From NCBI RefSeq assembly GCF_016545825.1, contig NC_052618.1, positions 47,748,196 through 47,812,195 of the forward strand: a stretch of DNA of 64,000 bases, in the 5' to 3' direction. Positions 1-13,964 of this stretch are shown piece after piece; positions within the stretch are counted from its first letter, which is position 1; the number at the start of each line of letters is the position of its first letter. The translations under genes were made by a program, and so were the position numbers. The notes under the pieces are model-generated. The model did not search any database. It was not told where the DNA came from and was given only the letters and a program-made list of their open reading frames with translations. Origin of the DNA: Eucalyptus grandis (lineage: Eukaryota > Streptophyta > Magnoliopsida > Myrtales > Myrtaceae).

Positions 1-620
1 TCCTTTTCTGGACGAACCTTGTTTTGTGCTGCGACTGAAAGGGACTAGCCATCGTTTACTTCAAAATATCAGAGTGAATGTAAAATCTTATTATGTGCTT
101 GGTTGCTTTGGAACACACTTCCTCTTCATGCATCAGAATTGAATTCCCCCCAAGCTTTGACGGGTTCTTCCTTGTAGCTTGCTTTGGCGTCCACGTGAGA
201 AAATCAGAATATAACCCGTTGCTCGGATCTGGTGACCCAAGCTACCCTCTGATGGGGGTTGCTGGGGGAATTGATCTATGAAGTACACTCTCTTCACATC
301 CCAAGTCCTTACATTATGGTCATTTCTTTTCCTCTTATAATAGAATAATAACAAGAAATGCTCGTGTCTCGCAGGCGGTACCAACGCCGAGATGTTTGGA
401 GTTGCTCCCAATGAAGGTCTCGGGGCCCCAAAAACAAGAAGCTTCTGCAACAACTTTAAGTGAATGTAGTGCTGCCACTGCCATGAATCCCATTGAAAGC
501 ATCCTGGCTGGATATTTACTTGTGACAGATGGTAAAGGGTAGATTGTAATTGAGCTTATGGGGGAGCTTTAAAGGAGATTTTGACATGGGATGCTTGATT
601 CTGAAGTTGGACGAGCTTTC
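1..620 (+). other. Possible 3' tail of a gene cut by the window edge (unassigned)
   Basis: A frame open from about 93 to 281 reads as plausible protein (SSSCIRIEFPPSFDGFF and following). An intron-like stretch with a good acceptor (tctcgcag near 375) is followed by a short open stretch ending FCNNFK and a stop near 462. The PP-x-F-hydrophobic pattern loosely resembles the region after the LRRs of plant TIR-NBS-LRR proteins, but that is only a resemblance. No confident exon chain can be drawn because the 5' part lies outside the window. It could equally be non-coding. Confidence 0.2.
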
Positions 621-3600
621 TTGACGACTTAAAAGGACTATTGCCCCACTTTTCTGGAAACTTTTGTTGGTTTTCTCTCAACTTTGTCTCGTTCAAAGCA
701 CGTATGTTCGGTCGAATCAAACTAGTTCGAAAAGGCCCAGCTTCATCCGAGCTTTTGAGCGTCAGGCCAATGCAGGATGCCAGGAGCCCCACTCGGCTCT
801 CTCGATATAAACCCAAACTAATTCTTGGGAGAGAGCGCTGTGATTACTCTGGGCCGTCACGATTGTTCTCGATCAAGGACGTGCCTCTGTCGAGAAGGCC
901 GGAGTCCGATTTCTCTTTCGCTCGCACGCCACTCGATCTGAAGAATCGGCGGGAGGGCATGAATGTCGCGGATACGACTCTAGCTGAACGAGGTGTTCGA
1001 TCCAATCCACGATGAAATGACAGTTGCCCAGATCTATCGCCCGGATCATACTAATGAGCAATTTGCAAGCATCTAGTGCACAAGCTCGTGAAAACACTCA
1101 AATTTTTTTTTATCTTCCTTTATTTTTTTTCTTTGGAAGCAGCAAAAGTGAACGCATGTGGAATTTAATTCTAGCCAAGTTGGCATTGTCAGCCTCCTAA
1201 ATAGGTTGTGGGCCAAAACCGAGTGACGTGGGCCCTTTCTGTACATCTGTCCCGACAAAAACAACAGCTTGCAAGATGGGCCGTACGACACCGTATACGT
1301 TTTTGGACGGCACGGCACGGCACGATCGAACGATCTTTCCTTTCCATATCGCGTTGGCCCGACACGCACGTCGTGCGAATCGTACAGAACGTAAGTGAGC
1401 TGTTTCCTTTTTTAACGTACGGAAAATTTGCTTGCCAAGGTAGAGAACGAGATGTTTATTTTGGTTAGAAGTCTAGTCGACATCACGGCCTCCCCTTCCG
1501 TGACGTTTGCCCATACCGCATCCTCGTTGTTTCGTGCTTGTTCTGTAGTTTTCAATGTGATTGGAAATCCATTGCTATTCGCACAAACTGGTCAGCCGCT
1601 ACTTAGGAATCGATCATCATTTTATGTAATATACTTGTCGCATAAGCTAACTCTTAGGATGGGACAATTTCTTCTCAGAGACTATATACCGTGGCATTAG
1701 GCACAAATGATCGAGAAGGAGGTAGATGCAACCGATGGGCTTTTAATCAGACGGCAGTTAGGTGAAACCAAGTCGTGTGTATTATTAGTTAAAGGGCAAC
1801 TAAGGTACGAAGTGGAGACGTCAGGCAAATCTTTTGGAAGTTTGCCACATGCATTTGTACGTCCGTTGTCTCCTCGGCGGTCGCGATGCAATGAATGCGG
1901 TCGTCACATCACCACCCCGCAACGTCGCGTTCCAGCAAACAGCATACATAACCCTACATATTTGACATTTTGTACAAGCCCCTCTGCCCCTCGGTCGACG
2001 GTGGAGGGCTCGATTGCGGCTTCAATGGTTGATGGCTCACGTGCGACCGGGGGCGACGGAGTGCAGGACGCGACGGACGAAGAAGGCACGGGCATAGCGA
2101 ACGAGGCGGAGGGGGCGGAGGGCGGTGGTGGGGGATATGCTAAGATCGCCATCAAGATCTAGATAAGTCGGTAGAGAAAGGAAGCAGGTTCCTGCTATTA
2201 AAGCTTATCGCTTGGGGGGGACATCGGACGTGGCTGACAAAAAATATCATGACTTCGGTGGCTTATTGTAGCCTTAAAAGATGGAGAACGTGGGTGCTGA
2301 ATGAAGGTGAATTCTGGCCTTTGCCCGTCGTGAAGAGGTGCGGGCGAAATCTTTCTGTCTTTGTCCCACCCCCAGCTACGCACGTCCGGACGTACGTAGG
2401 GAGGTTGGTGTCGTAGCCAACGACAGAGAGCGCTCATCATCAGTACGTTAATCATTCGGCCGTCGATGTTCGAGACTGACGTAGAGCCCTACGGCAGAGT
2501 TAGGTTTAGCAACTAAGCCGGCTCTCTGCTCGACTGTTGAGGCTCTAACACGACGGGGTAATTGATTCCGTAGGTCCTACCTCTAGAAAAGCCTTAAAGA
2601 TTTTCATTTTTTAGGAAACAACGACTGACCCAAGAGTTCCGATGACATGTGTCAGCTAGAAGTATGTTAAAGAACTGGCAAGTTGCCTTGAAATTGAATC
2701 AAATTGGTCTAGAATCGACGAATCCCGTGAAGATTAAGTCAGTTCTCGATTTCAATTTACTGGAATGGCCCATCCAAATCGGACCAATATATTATATATA
2801 ATATATAAGTGCACCTACAATTTGAAATGTTAAGAACTCAAGTGGGTTTTATGTTACTTATCAAACAGTTAATTACACTTCTTAAGTAATAAGTCGCCTG
2901 CCCTATTTAATGTGAAAATGATGTCGTGATGTCTTGTATGTGATTCTTTAAATTCCTCTTGCCAACTCATTGAAAAATCTCCCTTTCGGTTGTGATGATT
3001 GGAGAACACCATCCGATGGAGGAGACTTTGTTTCTCACCAACAGCAAAAGTAGCGGTGAGAGATGGGTATTGCCTGAACCTTGACATCTCAGCTACTCCA
3101 TCTCGCCTGAAGCATGTGAGGGATGTGAAAGCGGCAATTAAGGATGGGGATTGGACCAATTCCATGGACCTACCTGAAATCAGACAGGATTGGTGATTCG
3201 GTTCATGGTAGATCCATATTCACTTATAGTGTTAGCTTTAGACCTATCAAACAAATGAGTTGGGTTAGGTTAAGGTCAAGTAAAAAATGGTTCAACTAAA
3301 TATGCTTATTTAACACGTTTTGATCATTTTCCATACAATGCACACAATTTGACCCATGTTTGATTTCACCCATTCTTAATACCTATCTAACTCGACTCCA
3401 CTCAATTTTACTTATATTGCTAAAATACTTCGGTATTTAACACCATTTGGAAAACTCATATTTAAATTGAGGTAAAAGTGCATAGCAAACAAGGACCAAA
3501 AAGAAGGAACAAATAATCATAGAAGTGATAAATTTTAAATCCATTAACACTCACGTTAATCCACATGTGATCCATTTATTATATATAATTAACTTATAGA

Positions 3601-6600
3601 ACAATTTACTATATCTTGTATGGGTTGGGTAGCTCCCATTTAAATCATAATTTCTCCACGTCACGTACTCCTTAGAATCCAAAATTGGCAAAATTCATCG
3701 TCGCAACCACACCAACATGTCACTAATCATGAAATCTCCTCGTTTAGAGGCTCGTTCACGACATTAATCAAATTCCCAGTCCCGTGAATTTGGACCGGTG
3801 GGTTTCCGGCATTGAAGAGAGGATGAGCCTCTCTCTCTCTCTCTCCGTTCTATTCTTGTTTTTTTCTTCTTTTTTGTGGGGTTACGTGTGAATTGCCGTC
3901 GCCATCGCGCTATCAATGAAAAACGACGTGAAGGGGGAAAAAGTCCGTCGGGCAAAACGACAGTGTCCCACGGTCGCACCCTCCGAAGATCCGATTCTCT
4001 GCCGCCCCCACTTCCCCTAGTTCGCCAGCTGTCGCTCGCCCCTTTTCCCCCACTCTGGTCCACCACCCCCACTAGACCGGTCCAGCTTGACCCCATCATC
4101 CCTCCCTCCCTCCATCGCTCTCACCTTTTGTCGCTGTCAAAAGTCAAATTCCTCCATGCGCCTTTTCCAAATTCCAATCCATGCGCCCTGCTCATGGGGA
4201 AATTACTGATTGCCCCTGGATGACGCGGCTTCCGATTTAAATTAATATGCCTTTTCCGGTCGGACAATTTAAATTAATGTTGAATGTTTGCAATGGTTGA
4301 TGTAATTAGTGAATTTACCATTCTATTGCATCGCTTTTTGTATCCATGCGAATAATTGTCGATCCATACAAATAATCGTCTCAACAGTATTATGATCTTT
4401 TACTCGATATGAGAACTAGCTCTTCGAAAGTTTATTTAAGGGCCACAAATTGTGTTGATGCGACAAGTCACCTTTCGTTTCGAAATTTCTAAAAAAATCA
4501 TCAATACAATATTATACGAGGAAGGTTGGGACCCAAATAAACATACGTGGATGTAGAGAGTTTTTTCTTGATTTTTATATACTTCAATTGCCTCGTGATT
4601 TTTTTAATCAAGAGTTCACGGTGGTTAGTATAGGACTCGAGATAAGAAGGCCGTACAAGTCGAAAGTGGCCAAAATAACGCTGGAACTTTAAATGATTTC
4701 ATGGGCTCGGAATATGCATCCTTGACGTTCTTTTAACAAAAGAGAAGATCGGGTCCTTGAAGAAAGGAACTCTTTTTTTTCTTTTTTTTTTTTTGGTGAA
4801 ACAAAGGAACTCTTTTAACTTATGAAAACAATTAGCTCATTTTCTTAATAGCGATCAGCATAGGAGATGGCAGTGTCTCTTTTACAATATCCAAGATTCT
4901 TATATACTTTATAAATATATGATTTTCCTTTACTTATCGATTTAATTTTTTTTAATGAACATTTTGACATGGTATCAAAGTTAAATTTATAAGAGAGATT
5001 TTTAGAATATAATTTATATATTTTTCATATATATGCTGTTATCCACGTCAGAACTCAAATTCGCTCTTGCAATTTTATTTTTCTCCTTAGCTGCAATTTA
5101 GTAAATTTACGATTACAGTCTTTCGAGATTAGAGGTGCAATTATGGGCCGGGTTCGGACTCTAGACTCGGGGCCTAATTCGTGGGTCACAGAAAGGAAGG
5201 TGGCCCCGGGTGTCGCTTCAAGAGGTGACGTGGCAGGTCGACAGCGCGAAACGTGTACAAGGGGCTCCCGGCTCCACCTTGTTGGAGGGAGAACACGGCT
5301 ACGACTGTCCCCTACGCTTTTTCTGGGACGGGATTTCCGGCGTGTCGGGGCTCTGATGGCTGCCTTGTCGGTCTTTTCTTTCCAACTGCCTCCTTTTTCT
5401 ACATGGAAAATTTCAAAAATTCCTCATTTTTTTCAAAGTTCTCACTAAAATGAATTTTAAAAGAAAAATATCCATTGTAGTTGGCGTCTGTACCACAAAA
5501 TCGGAGAAATTTGCTGATTTTTTGCTTCGAATTGGTGCGCTTTGGGTCAAATTAGTTTAGTCAACAACTTCACGGAGCGTTTTCGAAATTTCAAGCGAAT
5601 GACGCGACTGCGGGAGAATTTTTGGAATTTTCCTTATTCTACACGCACCCTTTTAAACAGAACCCAAAAGAAGAAAAATAAAATAAAATCGATGGCACGA
5701 TGGATGGAAGAGGCCAAACCATTTGCCCCACTGAACACATTACCCAGGGGCATGAGATTTGATGTTAGAATAAGTGTAAGCCTAACAATATGGATGAATG
5801 CACCCCTACGAATATGTCAGTTGAGTTAGGCAATTCGAGATCGAGTAATTTTGAGGTGACTAAGAGCGACGATTGCATCAAAAGATGGATTGTTGTGTAA
5901 AATGCTATTTTGGTATCTTATCGAGTTTTGACTGACGGTTGGATTCCTGTCTTCACAAAATGAATTTGTTGGGATTATGAAAGTATTAAAGGAGTAATAT
6001 CGTAGATAGGTGGCCGATTTTTGTAATTTTTTTTTCATCTGATTTTTTGTGTGTGTCCAGTATGTATCATGATGATGTTTCATAGTACCACGTGAACCGC
6101 GTTTGGAAAAATAAAAATGCTGATGGTTTGGTTGTCACTCGCGCATAGCATCTCCAAACCCCATATTCTTGCCTATCCGCTCTCAAACGGCTTCTTTCTA
6201 AAAGACGGTTGCTACAGTTGAAGAGGTGGTTGTGCCTATGACCTTAGGAAACCATATCGGCTAAGCTATTTGATGGGAAAACGATGCATTTCACGTGGTT
6301 TGGTCCAGTTGTTAGCTGAATCTTTTCCTCTATTTAATATATAATTTTCATATGATATTTAAAAGATCACCTTTAGATGCTGTGTCTGTTTCGCGAAAAA
6401 TAAATAATTTCAAAAAAAGAAATGCACTTGTACTTTATGAAGATAATTAGCTAGTGAAAAAATTTCCTTTCGAGAAATATTTAGTAAATCCTTTATTTTT
6501 TGCCAAACAAATGAACCCTTTAGTAATCAAATCCAATAGATGAGTTTTGGTTGTGCAACGTCATCCTATTTCTTCGACAAAAAAAAAAAAAAAAACATCA

Positions 6601-9210
6601 TCCTATTTCAAATTCCAAATCAAAAAGTCGAAGAAGTTTTTATTTTTTTATTTTTAATAATGACCAAATTGCATGGTGACAACATGGTACGATCGGCCAA
6701 TCATTATTGTTCGAGGTGCAATGAATTCCATCTTGATTGGCACCATGAGTATATGTATTGCATTTTCGATCGGTCGGTTACATCATATATTACTCTCATG
6801 TGATATGATGTATTTAAGCAATAAAAAATATTCTCGAAAACTTCGATTCATGATCTTTCTAGAGTGTTTTCTTTATAAACTTTTTTCCAGCATTTTTCAT
6901 GAACGCGATTATTTTTTACTTTTATTTTTCGTTTTCTGACTTAAAACCAATGTAGAGAATAATAGCCATGTATTCATCAAGAAAGGGAGGGAGAAGAAAA
7001 AAAAGAAAAATCGACCCATCTAAAATGGTGAGGACGGCCGGGCCGGCTACGCCCGTCACTTTCCGACGTGGATGATGAGCTGGCAACGGGCGACCCTTCG
7101 CAGGCGCGAAGAGTGCCCTTTCGTCTCGTCCCTCCAGAATCACCGAACCGAGTCCTGGAGCTTCTTTCTTTCAAAAGACGTGGCGGAAAAAAAGGTTTAA
7201 TAAATAAAATAAAATAAAATAAGATCGAAGAAAAGGGAAAAAGGGGGAAAGGAAGACGAGACTTTATCATGCGCACGTCCGACGGGCGTGACCGCCATGC
7301 TGTATCCACATGTGTGTCTGCTCACGGGTCTGCCGCTCCCTCACGTGACCCTGAGTCACCCCCTCCCTGCCCGACTCTCGAGAAAAATATAATAAAAATA
7401 AAAATGATAATGATAATAATAATATATTATCATTATCTAATCGATACCTTTACTTTTTATATCGTTCTAAAAAAATGGGTCGAGTGCAGTGCGGCCACCC
7501 CCCAAAAAAGAAAGAAGTAATTAAAAGAAAAGGGCGGTTCGGTCGACCTTTGACCCGGGAGTCAATTCGGCGACGGGTGGAGGCACGGGAGTCGGGAGAA
7601 GCACGTTTTGACTCCTTTTTTTTTAGCTTAAACGATAGGGTTACCCCGTTAATGATCTTGTTAACGAATGCCACGGACCACTTAATCAATTTCCTAATAA
7701 GGAAAATTCTTCATTTTTTAAAATGCTGTTTCGATGATGTAAGATCAATATGACAAAAATGAAAATCTTTCTCTATTAGATATAGTTAATGGGTTGTCGT
7801 TAAGACGGCCCGTCTCTCAAATAAATCGGACTAAATTAAATAGTATGGGGAGAGAAAGGGGTTTTAGAGATGATAGGATAGGTAGCTGGTAGTTAGCTAG
7901 GCTTTTTATCACGGATGTGTGAACATATTATTATTGCGTGTTTGATTTGTGAGTTCTTGACCAGATGAAAGTGTTAGGGCATATTTGGTAAACTTGAAAT
8001 TTAGGTGCTGAAATTTAAATGCTGACGATGGACATAATTCTCTTTTAATTAAAAATTGATAGTCAAATATTACTAATCTCTTACCATATTTTGATAGTTT
8101 TTTTCACTACATTATTTAAATTACTAATTATCATAAATTATTTATACGTTGAACATGTTAAGCAAAATTCCAGTCACTAATCGAATTGAATGGATTTTTG
8201 AATTTATTGAGTCATCTTAGCGGATTCCATAAGGTTATCAAGCAAACCCAATCTCATAAACTGCAAAACTTCTTTTTTTGTCACTTAATTAGATTGTCAA
8301 ATCAATTCTTACCGTCGATACCTTTGGAGCTGAATGGTGCGATGTCTCCCCTTTTTTTTTTTTTTGACTAAGATTAGATTCCAAAAAATGCCCCCTCTTT
8401 TCTTCTTTTCGATTTTTTTGGGAAACTTTTGCACACTAATCTGACATGAATCGGTACATATAAATCGTGGTCCTAGCTGAGTCGGATTTTTCCTAAAAAA
8501 CAAACTAAAACCCTCCCTTAATTTTCACACGTGACAAAAAAAATACGGCACGATGCTTTTTAGCTCTTTTGACCTTTATAACTACAAGTAAGTTGAGCAA
8601 TCCTAGCAATTAGCAACGGATGGTATTAGAATCAATGCATAGTTATTAATGTGGGCCTAAGTCCTGACTCATTCTCATGCCAGTTGCTACATACATTTAC
8701 ATAAATTGAAAAAAAAAAGGATATGAATTCCAAGTTTCCAAAAGTTATAAAAAGACCACACATAATATTACACGTCAATATTTGCATAATTAGAAAGATT
8801 AGTGGTACTAAGCAATAGTTAGAGCACGGGACCGCAATGTTTACAAAAAAAAGTGAAGCGTAAAAGTCATGTGGTCATATCGAAATAATAGTGTGGAGCT
8901 TTACCTAACACACTGACTGACCGAAACATTAAATTCCGGGCGATTTTTTTTTTTTTTCCCTTTCAAAGTGTTAAAACGTGGTTTAGCATGTGGGATTTAT
9001 CGTAGCCTAGTGAGCAGTTCAGCTAAACATAGCCGAAACCGGCATTGTCATAAAAAGTATCGATGAGAAACTTATTCTTACACGAGGTACTCATAGTAAA
9101 ATACGAACACGGCCGACATTAGTTTGAAATACGATAATGTTAGTAATTAAATATGCAATAACATTGCTGGTTTTCCTTATAAATGCAGGTGATTTGCATG
9201 TGATAATCAT
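621..9210. other. Gene-free AT-rich spacer
   Basis: I see no exon chain or recognisable domain on either strand over about 8.6 kb. The stretch holds scattered homopolymer runs, a pyrimidine-rich patch (about 3,830-4,140, with a short CT repeat at 3,832-3,846) and short GC-rich islands (about 1,850-2,150, 5,140-5,380, 7,030-7,380 and 7,480-7,620). The longest open frame (1,707-2,162 +) has a glycine/alanine-rich tail, and a proline-rich ORF on the other strand mirrors it. This is typical of a GC-rich island rather than a gene. Confidence 0.5.
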
Positions 9211-9214
9211 TAAA

Positions 9215-9700
9215 AGAAAAGCCATAATCATGTCATACGGATGCCAATTCAGTTTTGAATCTTTAATTTGATCGATTTAGTTCTGAATCTTTTTGATGAT
9301 TCGCCAATGCAATCCTTCTAATAAATTTTAGTTAGAAATAATTGATATGGAAGTCGGTTTTTCAACGTAGCATGACCAGTGTTGATATGAATAGTTTTTG
9401 CTATTTTAAATAATTTTCTTATTTTTTATTTTATTTTTCTTATTGTGTTTTGTGGGGGTCGTCGAAAGAAAATAAAAATAAAAATAAAAAATCGAAGGAA
9501 ACCCAATTAAAAAACTACAAAAATCTATCACGTAGAATGGCCGATATTCACATTAACGATTTCTGGTCAAAATTGATCGAAATGACGTCATTGACAAATT
9601 ATAAAAAAAAGCTTCAAAATTAAATTAGTTAAATTAAAAGATTTTACATTAAGTTGATATCCATACAATAAGTTTATGATTTTTTTTTTTTAATTGTCTT
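9215..9700. mobile_element. Non-autonomous inverted-repeat transposon, about 0.49 kb
   Basis: The left arm (about 9,215-9,360, with ttgaatctttaatttgatcg) is matched by the reverse complement of the right arm (about 9,540-9,690). Both arms carry the same order of AT-rich blocks, and both end near the centre with a shared ...tcgg motif (9,354-9,357 and the complement of 9,539-9,544). The core is AT-rich with no ORF. The layout and wording resemble the element at 41.84-42.42 kb, so the two may be one family. The exact ends and target-site duplication were not resolved. Confidence 0.55.
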
Positions 9701-9703
9701 TAT

Positions 9704-10087
9704 TCACGACTCATTGATTCCTCTTGGCTTTTTCGAATAGGGTTTTGAGGGCGTTTGTCGACCGGCCTCCGTTCCCGAAATGAATATACATCCAAACCTC
9801 CAGCACACCTCCGCCGACAACGAAAGACAATGCTTCGTTGCCTCCATTAACGGGCGTGGGTCTCTCCCCGTTGCTGCCATACCAAAGCCAAAAAGTTCAG
9901 GTGCCCGACCCCAATCACTTGTGTCGCCCACGACACAAGCCGCCCCGAATTGAAATACACTCGGTTCACACCATGACCCCATGCTTTTCCGGCACGTCTC
10001 GGTAATGGAAGGTGAATAAGACGGCAGCTCTCTCGCAGGTGCATCTACAAACGGCACTTTAGATAAGTTCACTTTCGATAAGTTCAC
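9704..10087 (-). pseudogene. Faint relic resembling the C-terminal part of a BAHD-type acyltransferase
   Basis: The minus strand has an open frame with a DWGRAPE stretch (compare the DFGWG motif of BAHD acyltransferases). About 20 codons later it reads PLMEA. After a frame change comes GGVLEVWMYI, then a stop in an NQ-stop context at about 9,710. The spacing DFGWG ... GG[VL]EV near the C-terminus is that of BAHD enzymes. No N-terminal HxxxD part was found, and the frame must shift to link the segments, so any such gene is a fragment. The match is weak and could be chance. Confidence 0.2.
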
Positions 10088-10089
10088 TT

Positions 10090-13000
10090 TCCCATGGGGA
10101 AAAAAATAGTGGAGTCAAGGGAAAATTTAATTTGCATCTCGGTGGTATTCATGGTCGGCACTCGACGACAAGGATCGCGAAAGCGACGTTCGGGCAGAGA
10201 TAAGCCGGACTGAGAGAACCGGGCGAGACTGAAAGAGGAAAATCCCTTTGAGATTTCGAAGCCGGTACGCCGACCGTCTCGCGTGATGCGTGATCGGCGA
10301 CTTCGGACTTGATTTCTGAACTTGATGCGTGGCCGGGAGATTTCTTTACTGAACTAGTAGGACGAATAGGTAGATCTAGTGCAAAGATCCTGCATTATAT
10401 TTTACTTGTGGTGCTTCTCGAGGAGGGTTTTCGTCTTTCTTGTTTTCCCCCCCTTGCCTTGGTGAAATAAAATCATTATGTACATATATGTAAGTTGGCG
10501 CCAAAGACAATAGTCAGTAAATAAAGTATAAAAAAATAAGGAGAAATGAAGGATCTTGGTCCAACTCTTGTCCTTGCTCCTCTGCAGTCAACCCTAAGTA
10601 GGACCAAGTTGTTTATTTATTTAATCTGAGCACGACCTCAATCTACTCAATAGTCCATGTGTATCTATATATTTTTATATATTAAAATCTAAAAAATTCC
10701 CACATATAGGAAGTCCATCATTTCTGAGTAGACAATCCATATCCATAGAAATGATAACTGAACTACAAGAGCACGAAGGCATGTCGAAGATTAGGAGCGC
10801 ATCTGCTTTCGAACGCTTGTAAATTTTGAAGTATAAAAGAGCGGAGATTGTTCAATCGATCTTAAACTTTTTGTTCGAATGTTGTTGATTTTAAACTTTC
10901 AAATTTTGCCAATTTAGTTCTAAATTTTTACATAAAATTTCAATGCGTTCTTTTCGGTCAATCTTGCTTAGAATCGCATAGTGGACAACTACCGAATTAC
11001 TACATTGGTTATTTCCGACAAAAATTTGAGCTCATATCAAGTCAGATGCCTATGAAAGACGATATCAAGTCAGATCCCACGGTAAGTGGAATATTTCAGG
11101 GCAAGCAATGGGACCGCGTAGGAGGAGGGAATAGAGCCCGGCACGAACCGTAAGACACGCGTAGGTGCGCCCACGCCGCACGCCAACCATTTCTCGATTG
11201 ACCCCTCCTAGGCTCGAGGGCTGATTTTTTAGCCTGCTTTGGCTGGGCCATGTTTCACTTTTACACGTACATTTTCATTGATATTTATATTCATATTTGT
11301 ATATTATAATATATAACATTTATATTATTTTATTTTGCGGTTTTAGGGTTTGCAATAGAGAGAGGGCAGGCACCCGTTGCTAATATTTAAGTACCGGCCG
11401 CTGACTTTGGGGGCTAGGAGCAGTGCTTAACGAGGAGAATTCATCGAGATTGGGGTTGGTTAATTATGTTTTTATGCATTTCTATGCCGGTGATAGACTT
11501 GGCTTCTCTTATTTTTTCTTTTTTCTTTAAATATAATTATTTACTATGAGCAGAGATTAATTTATGATGGTCGGAGCTCGTGAATTTCCACACTAGATAG
11601 GCTAAGAGGTTATGAAAGTTTTAAGTAATTTATTTTTTAGCCTCCTCCTTTAAAACGATCATCGATATTAAAAAAAGAAAATCATCTCACGCAATTTTTT
11701 TTATTCATGTTGTGTCTGAACATTTCGATAAAATTATATATATATTTATTTATTTATATCCAAAAATCGCATGTTTAGATCTTTTATTTAGTGGTTCACG
11801 TGTGCATAGGCCGCACGATATCAAATGTTGCTAACTAGGTTTAGGTTTGCTTTTTTGGGTGTCCACTGGAAAGTAGTCATAAATGACAGTAAATGCGTTT
11901 CAATGAGGCAAGAAGATAACGAACTTCGTTAGTAATGAGATCGCGGGGAATTTGATTAATCGTCATAAGTTCAGATTCAGCGATGCAATGGCAATCAAAC
12001 ATTAATAAGACCTATCCAAGCAAGTTTGTAACTCATCGAATGAGGCTGTAAGGTAATAATTATCATGTTATAAAGTAATCGAGCTATAACGATTATTACA
12101 GTATTTGATTTAAGTAATGTAACATTCATTACACTATTTGGTTTCATGAATGACGAGAATAATTAGAAAGTATAGCCAAAAATCCCAAAAAGCCCATAAA
12201 ATTAGAATTACAATCGATATAATGGTTATCATTTTAATAATTAGCTGTGATTCACGAGTTTAGTACTTCATATATATCATTAGTATATTTCAAATTCATT
12301 GATGACTGCAACTGAAAAGTTAAACACATAGCATATGACTGTATTGAAAAATACATGACTATAAACAAACATGAATGTAAGACCTTGTATTTAATATCAA
12401 GATATCATGATCGAATACGTATATTTATCTATTATTTAAAATATACTTTATGATTATATTTCACATTTTATCATATAATACGTGACCGCATTGAAATAAA
12501 TATTGTTTATCATGTAATTAGTAGTACAATGAAAATTATAATAAATAATTATTTGAGCATCAATTTATTATAATTTAGTAATCAAGAGAATCATTAGATG
12601 AATTATAATATTTAATGATGAAAGTTTAGGTTAGGTACCAAACGGTAAGCAATTGATACAATGCCAATTCTTATACTATAAATAACTCCTTAAAACAATA
12701 CAAATAATGTATTATCAAGATAACGCAATTATTATCGCATCAATTATTTGCTTTCTATTCAATCACTTATATATTCGCTGTTCAAAAAAATAACAATTAG
12801 TGTCATCCTTATGGGAGTTATACAAATAGCTTGTCATAAATCTTATAAATTTAACTCATGATCAATAGTTTAAGATTGATAAAGTGGGTGAACGAGACAA
12901 ACGGGACACAACCAGATTGGAAGGGCTGTTGCATAGACGGAAACCGCAAGCAAACATAATAATCGGCGATAGACCTGAAATGAAATAACTGTTGCATCGA

Positions 13001-13798
13001 CATCCCACCAGCGATCAATGTGCCGCTACCGGCGATCGACATCGATGGGGTGTATTACTTAGTGAACTGAGGAGAGTCCTCTCCCTAGGGTCTAAGATGG
13101 TTTAAACGGTTGGTCATCTCCGCAAACCTTGGAGTGATTTATTTGCTGTTCCCCTGTCCACGTCCTTCCCTCTTACTTTTCATTCGGCGCGTGACGATGG
13201 TTCCCTTCCCTTTCCTAGAGAAACCAAACGAAACCAAACCAGAGAAAGAAAAAAAGGGCCCGGAAAGAAAAAGGAAATTTAGGTCCACCGGTGCGCCGTT
13301 TAGCAGCAGCCACCCGTCAAGTCCTTTCCCCCGTGTACCGTCGCCCCACGCTAAGATGCGCCGCGGGCAGATTCGGATTCTCTCTCTCTCTCTTTCTCGT
13401 TTTAGGAACTTGCTCTTTAAGTACTGAAACATACCCATTGAGAGCGAAACCGAAACCAGCCACACATCAGCAGCAGAGAGAGGGAGAGAGGGAGAGATGG
13501 GTTGTGGGTACTTTTAAGGAGTCGCAGGTTTTGGGGAATATGATGTCGGGGCTGTTCTGATTTAGTAGGATTTTCTTTTCTTGTTTTTGGGGGTCGTGTT
13601 CGTTTTCGTGTTTGTGTTTCGTCTCTTCAAGGTCTGTGCAATTACCAAAACATACATTACGGAATATGTGATTGTCATAAAATACTTTATTTCCTACCTT
13701 TGTAGGCAGTGGAGAAATCTGGTCAGTCACAGAAGTATAGAGAGAGAAATAGAAGGAGAGAGAGAGAGAGCTGATGACAGATCTCGCCTTGGTCCGTG
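10090..13798. other. Gene-free spacer upstream of the ACR4-like gene
   Basis: No supportable coding region. Around 10,850-11,040 is a stretch that resembles one arm of the 9.2-kb inverted-repeat element (gccaatttagttctaaattt), possibly a solo arm. 11,700-12,800 is strongly AT-rich. The last 700 bp hold purine/pyrimidine tracts (CT repeat at about 13,379-13,392; GA-rich runs at 13,473-13,497 and 13,737-13,771) typical of a plant core-promoter approach. Confidence 0.5.
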
Positions 13799-13807
13799 TA
13801 TATATAT
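13799..13807 (+). promoter_or_regulatory. Candidate TATA box of the ACR4-like gene
   Basis: A TATATATAT run lies about 160 bp before the start codon at 13,965. A transcription start about 30 bp downstream would give a 5' leader of roughly 130 nt. I see no ATG in that leader before 13,965, which supports 13,965 as the start codon. This is assignment by position and motif only. Confidence 0.4.
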
Positions 13808-13964
13808 GTCATATGTGTACACGCGCTGTTCAGAGTTTGGTGTTATAGTTGTTGGCACGAATTCTCTTTCCTCCCTCCCATCCTTTTTCTAATACCGAGA
13901 GGACCCAGAAAAGAAACTCGGGGGAGCGAGAGCAGATCACGAAGAGATCCCTCAAAATACTGAA

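Noticed and set aside
93..281. Firm call of an NBS-LRR C-terminus at the left edge
   Set aside because: Only a loose hydrophobic/proline pattern; no LRRs or NB-ARC visible, so left as unassigned.
1707..2162. 151-aa plus-strand frame and 83-aa proline-rich minus frame
   Set aside because: Mirror-image low-complexity frames in a GC-rich island; no domain or splice support.
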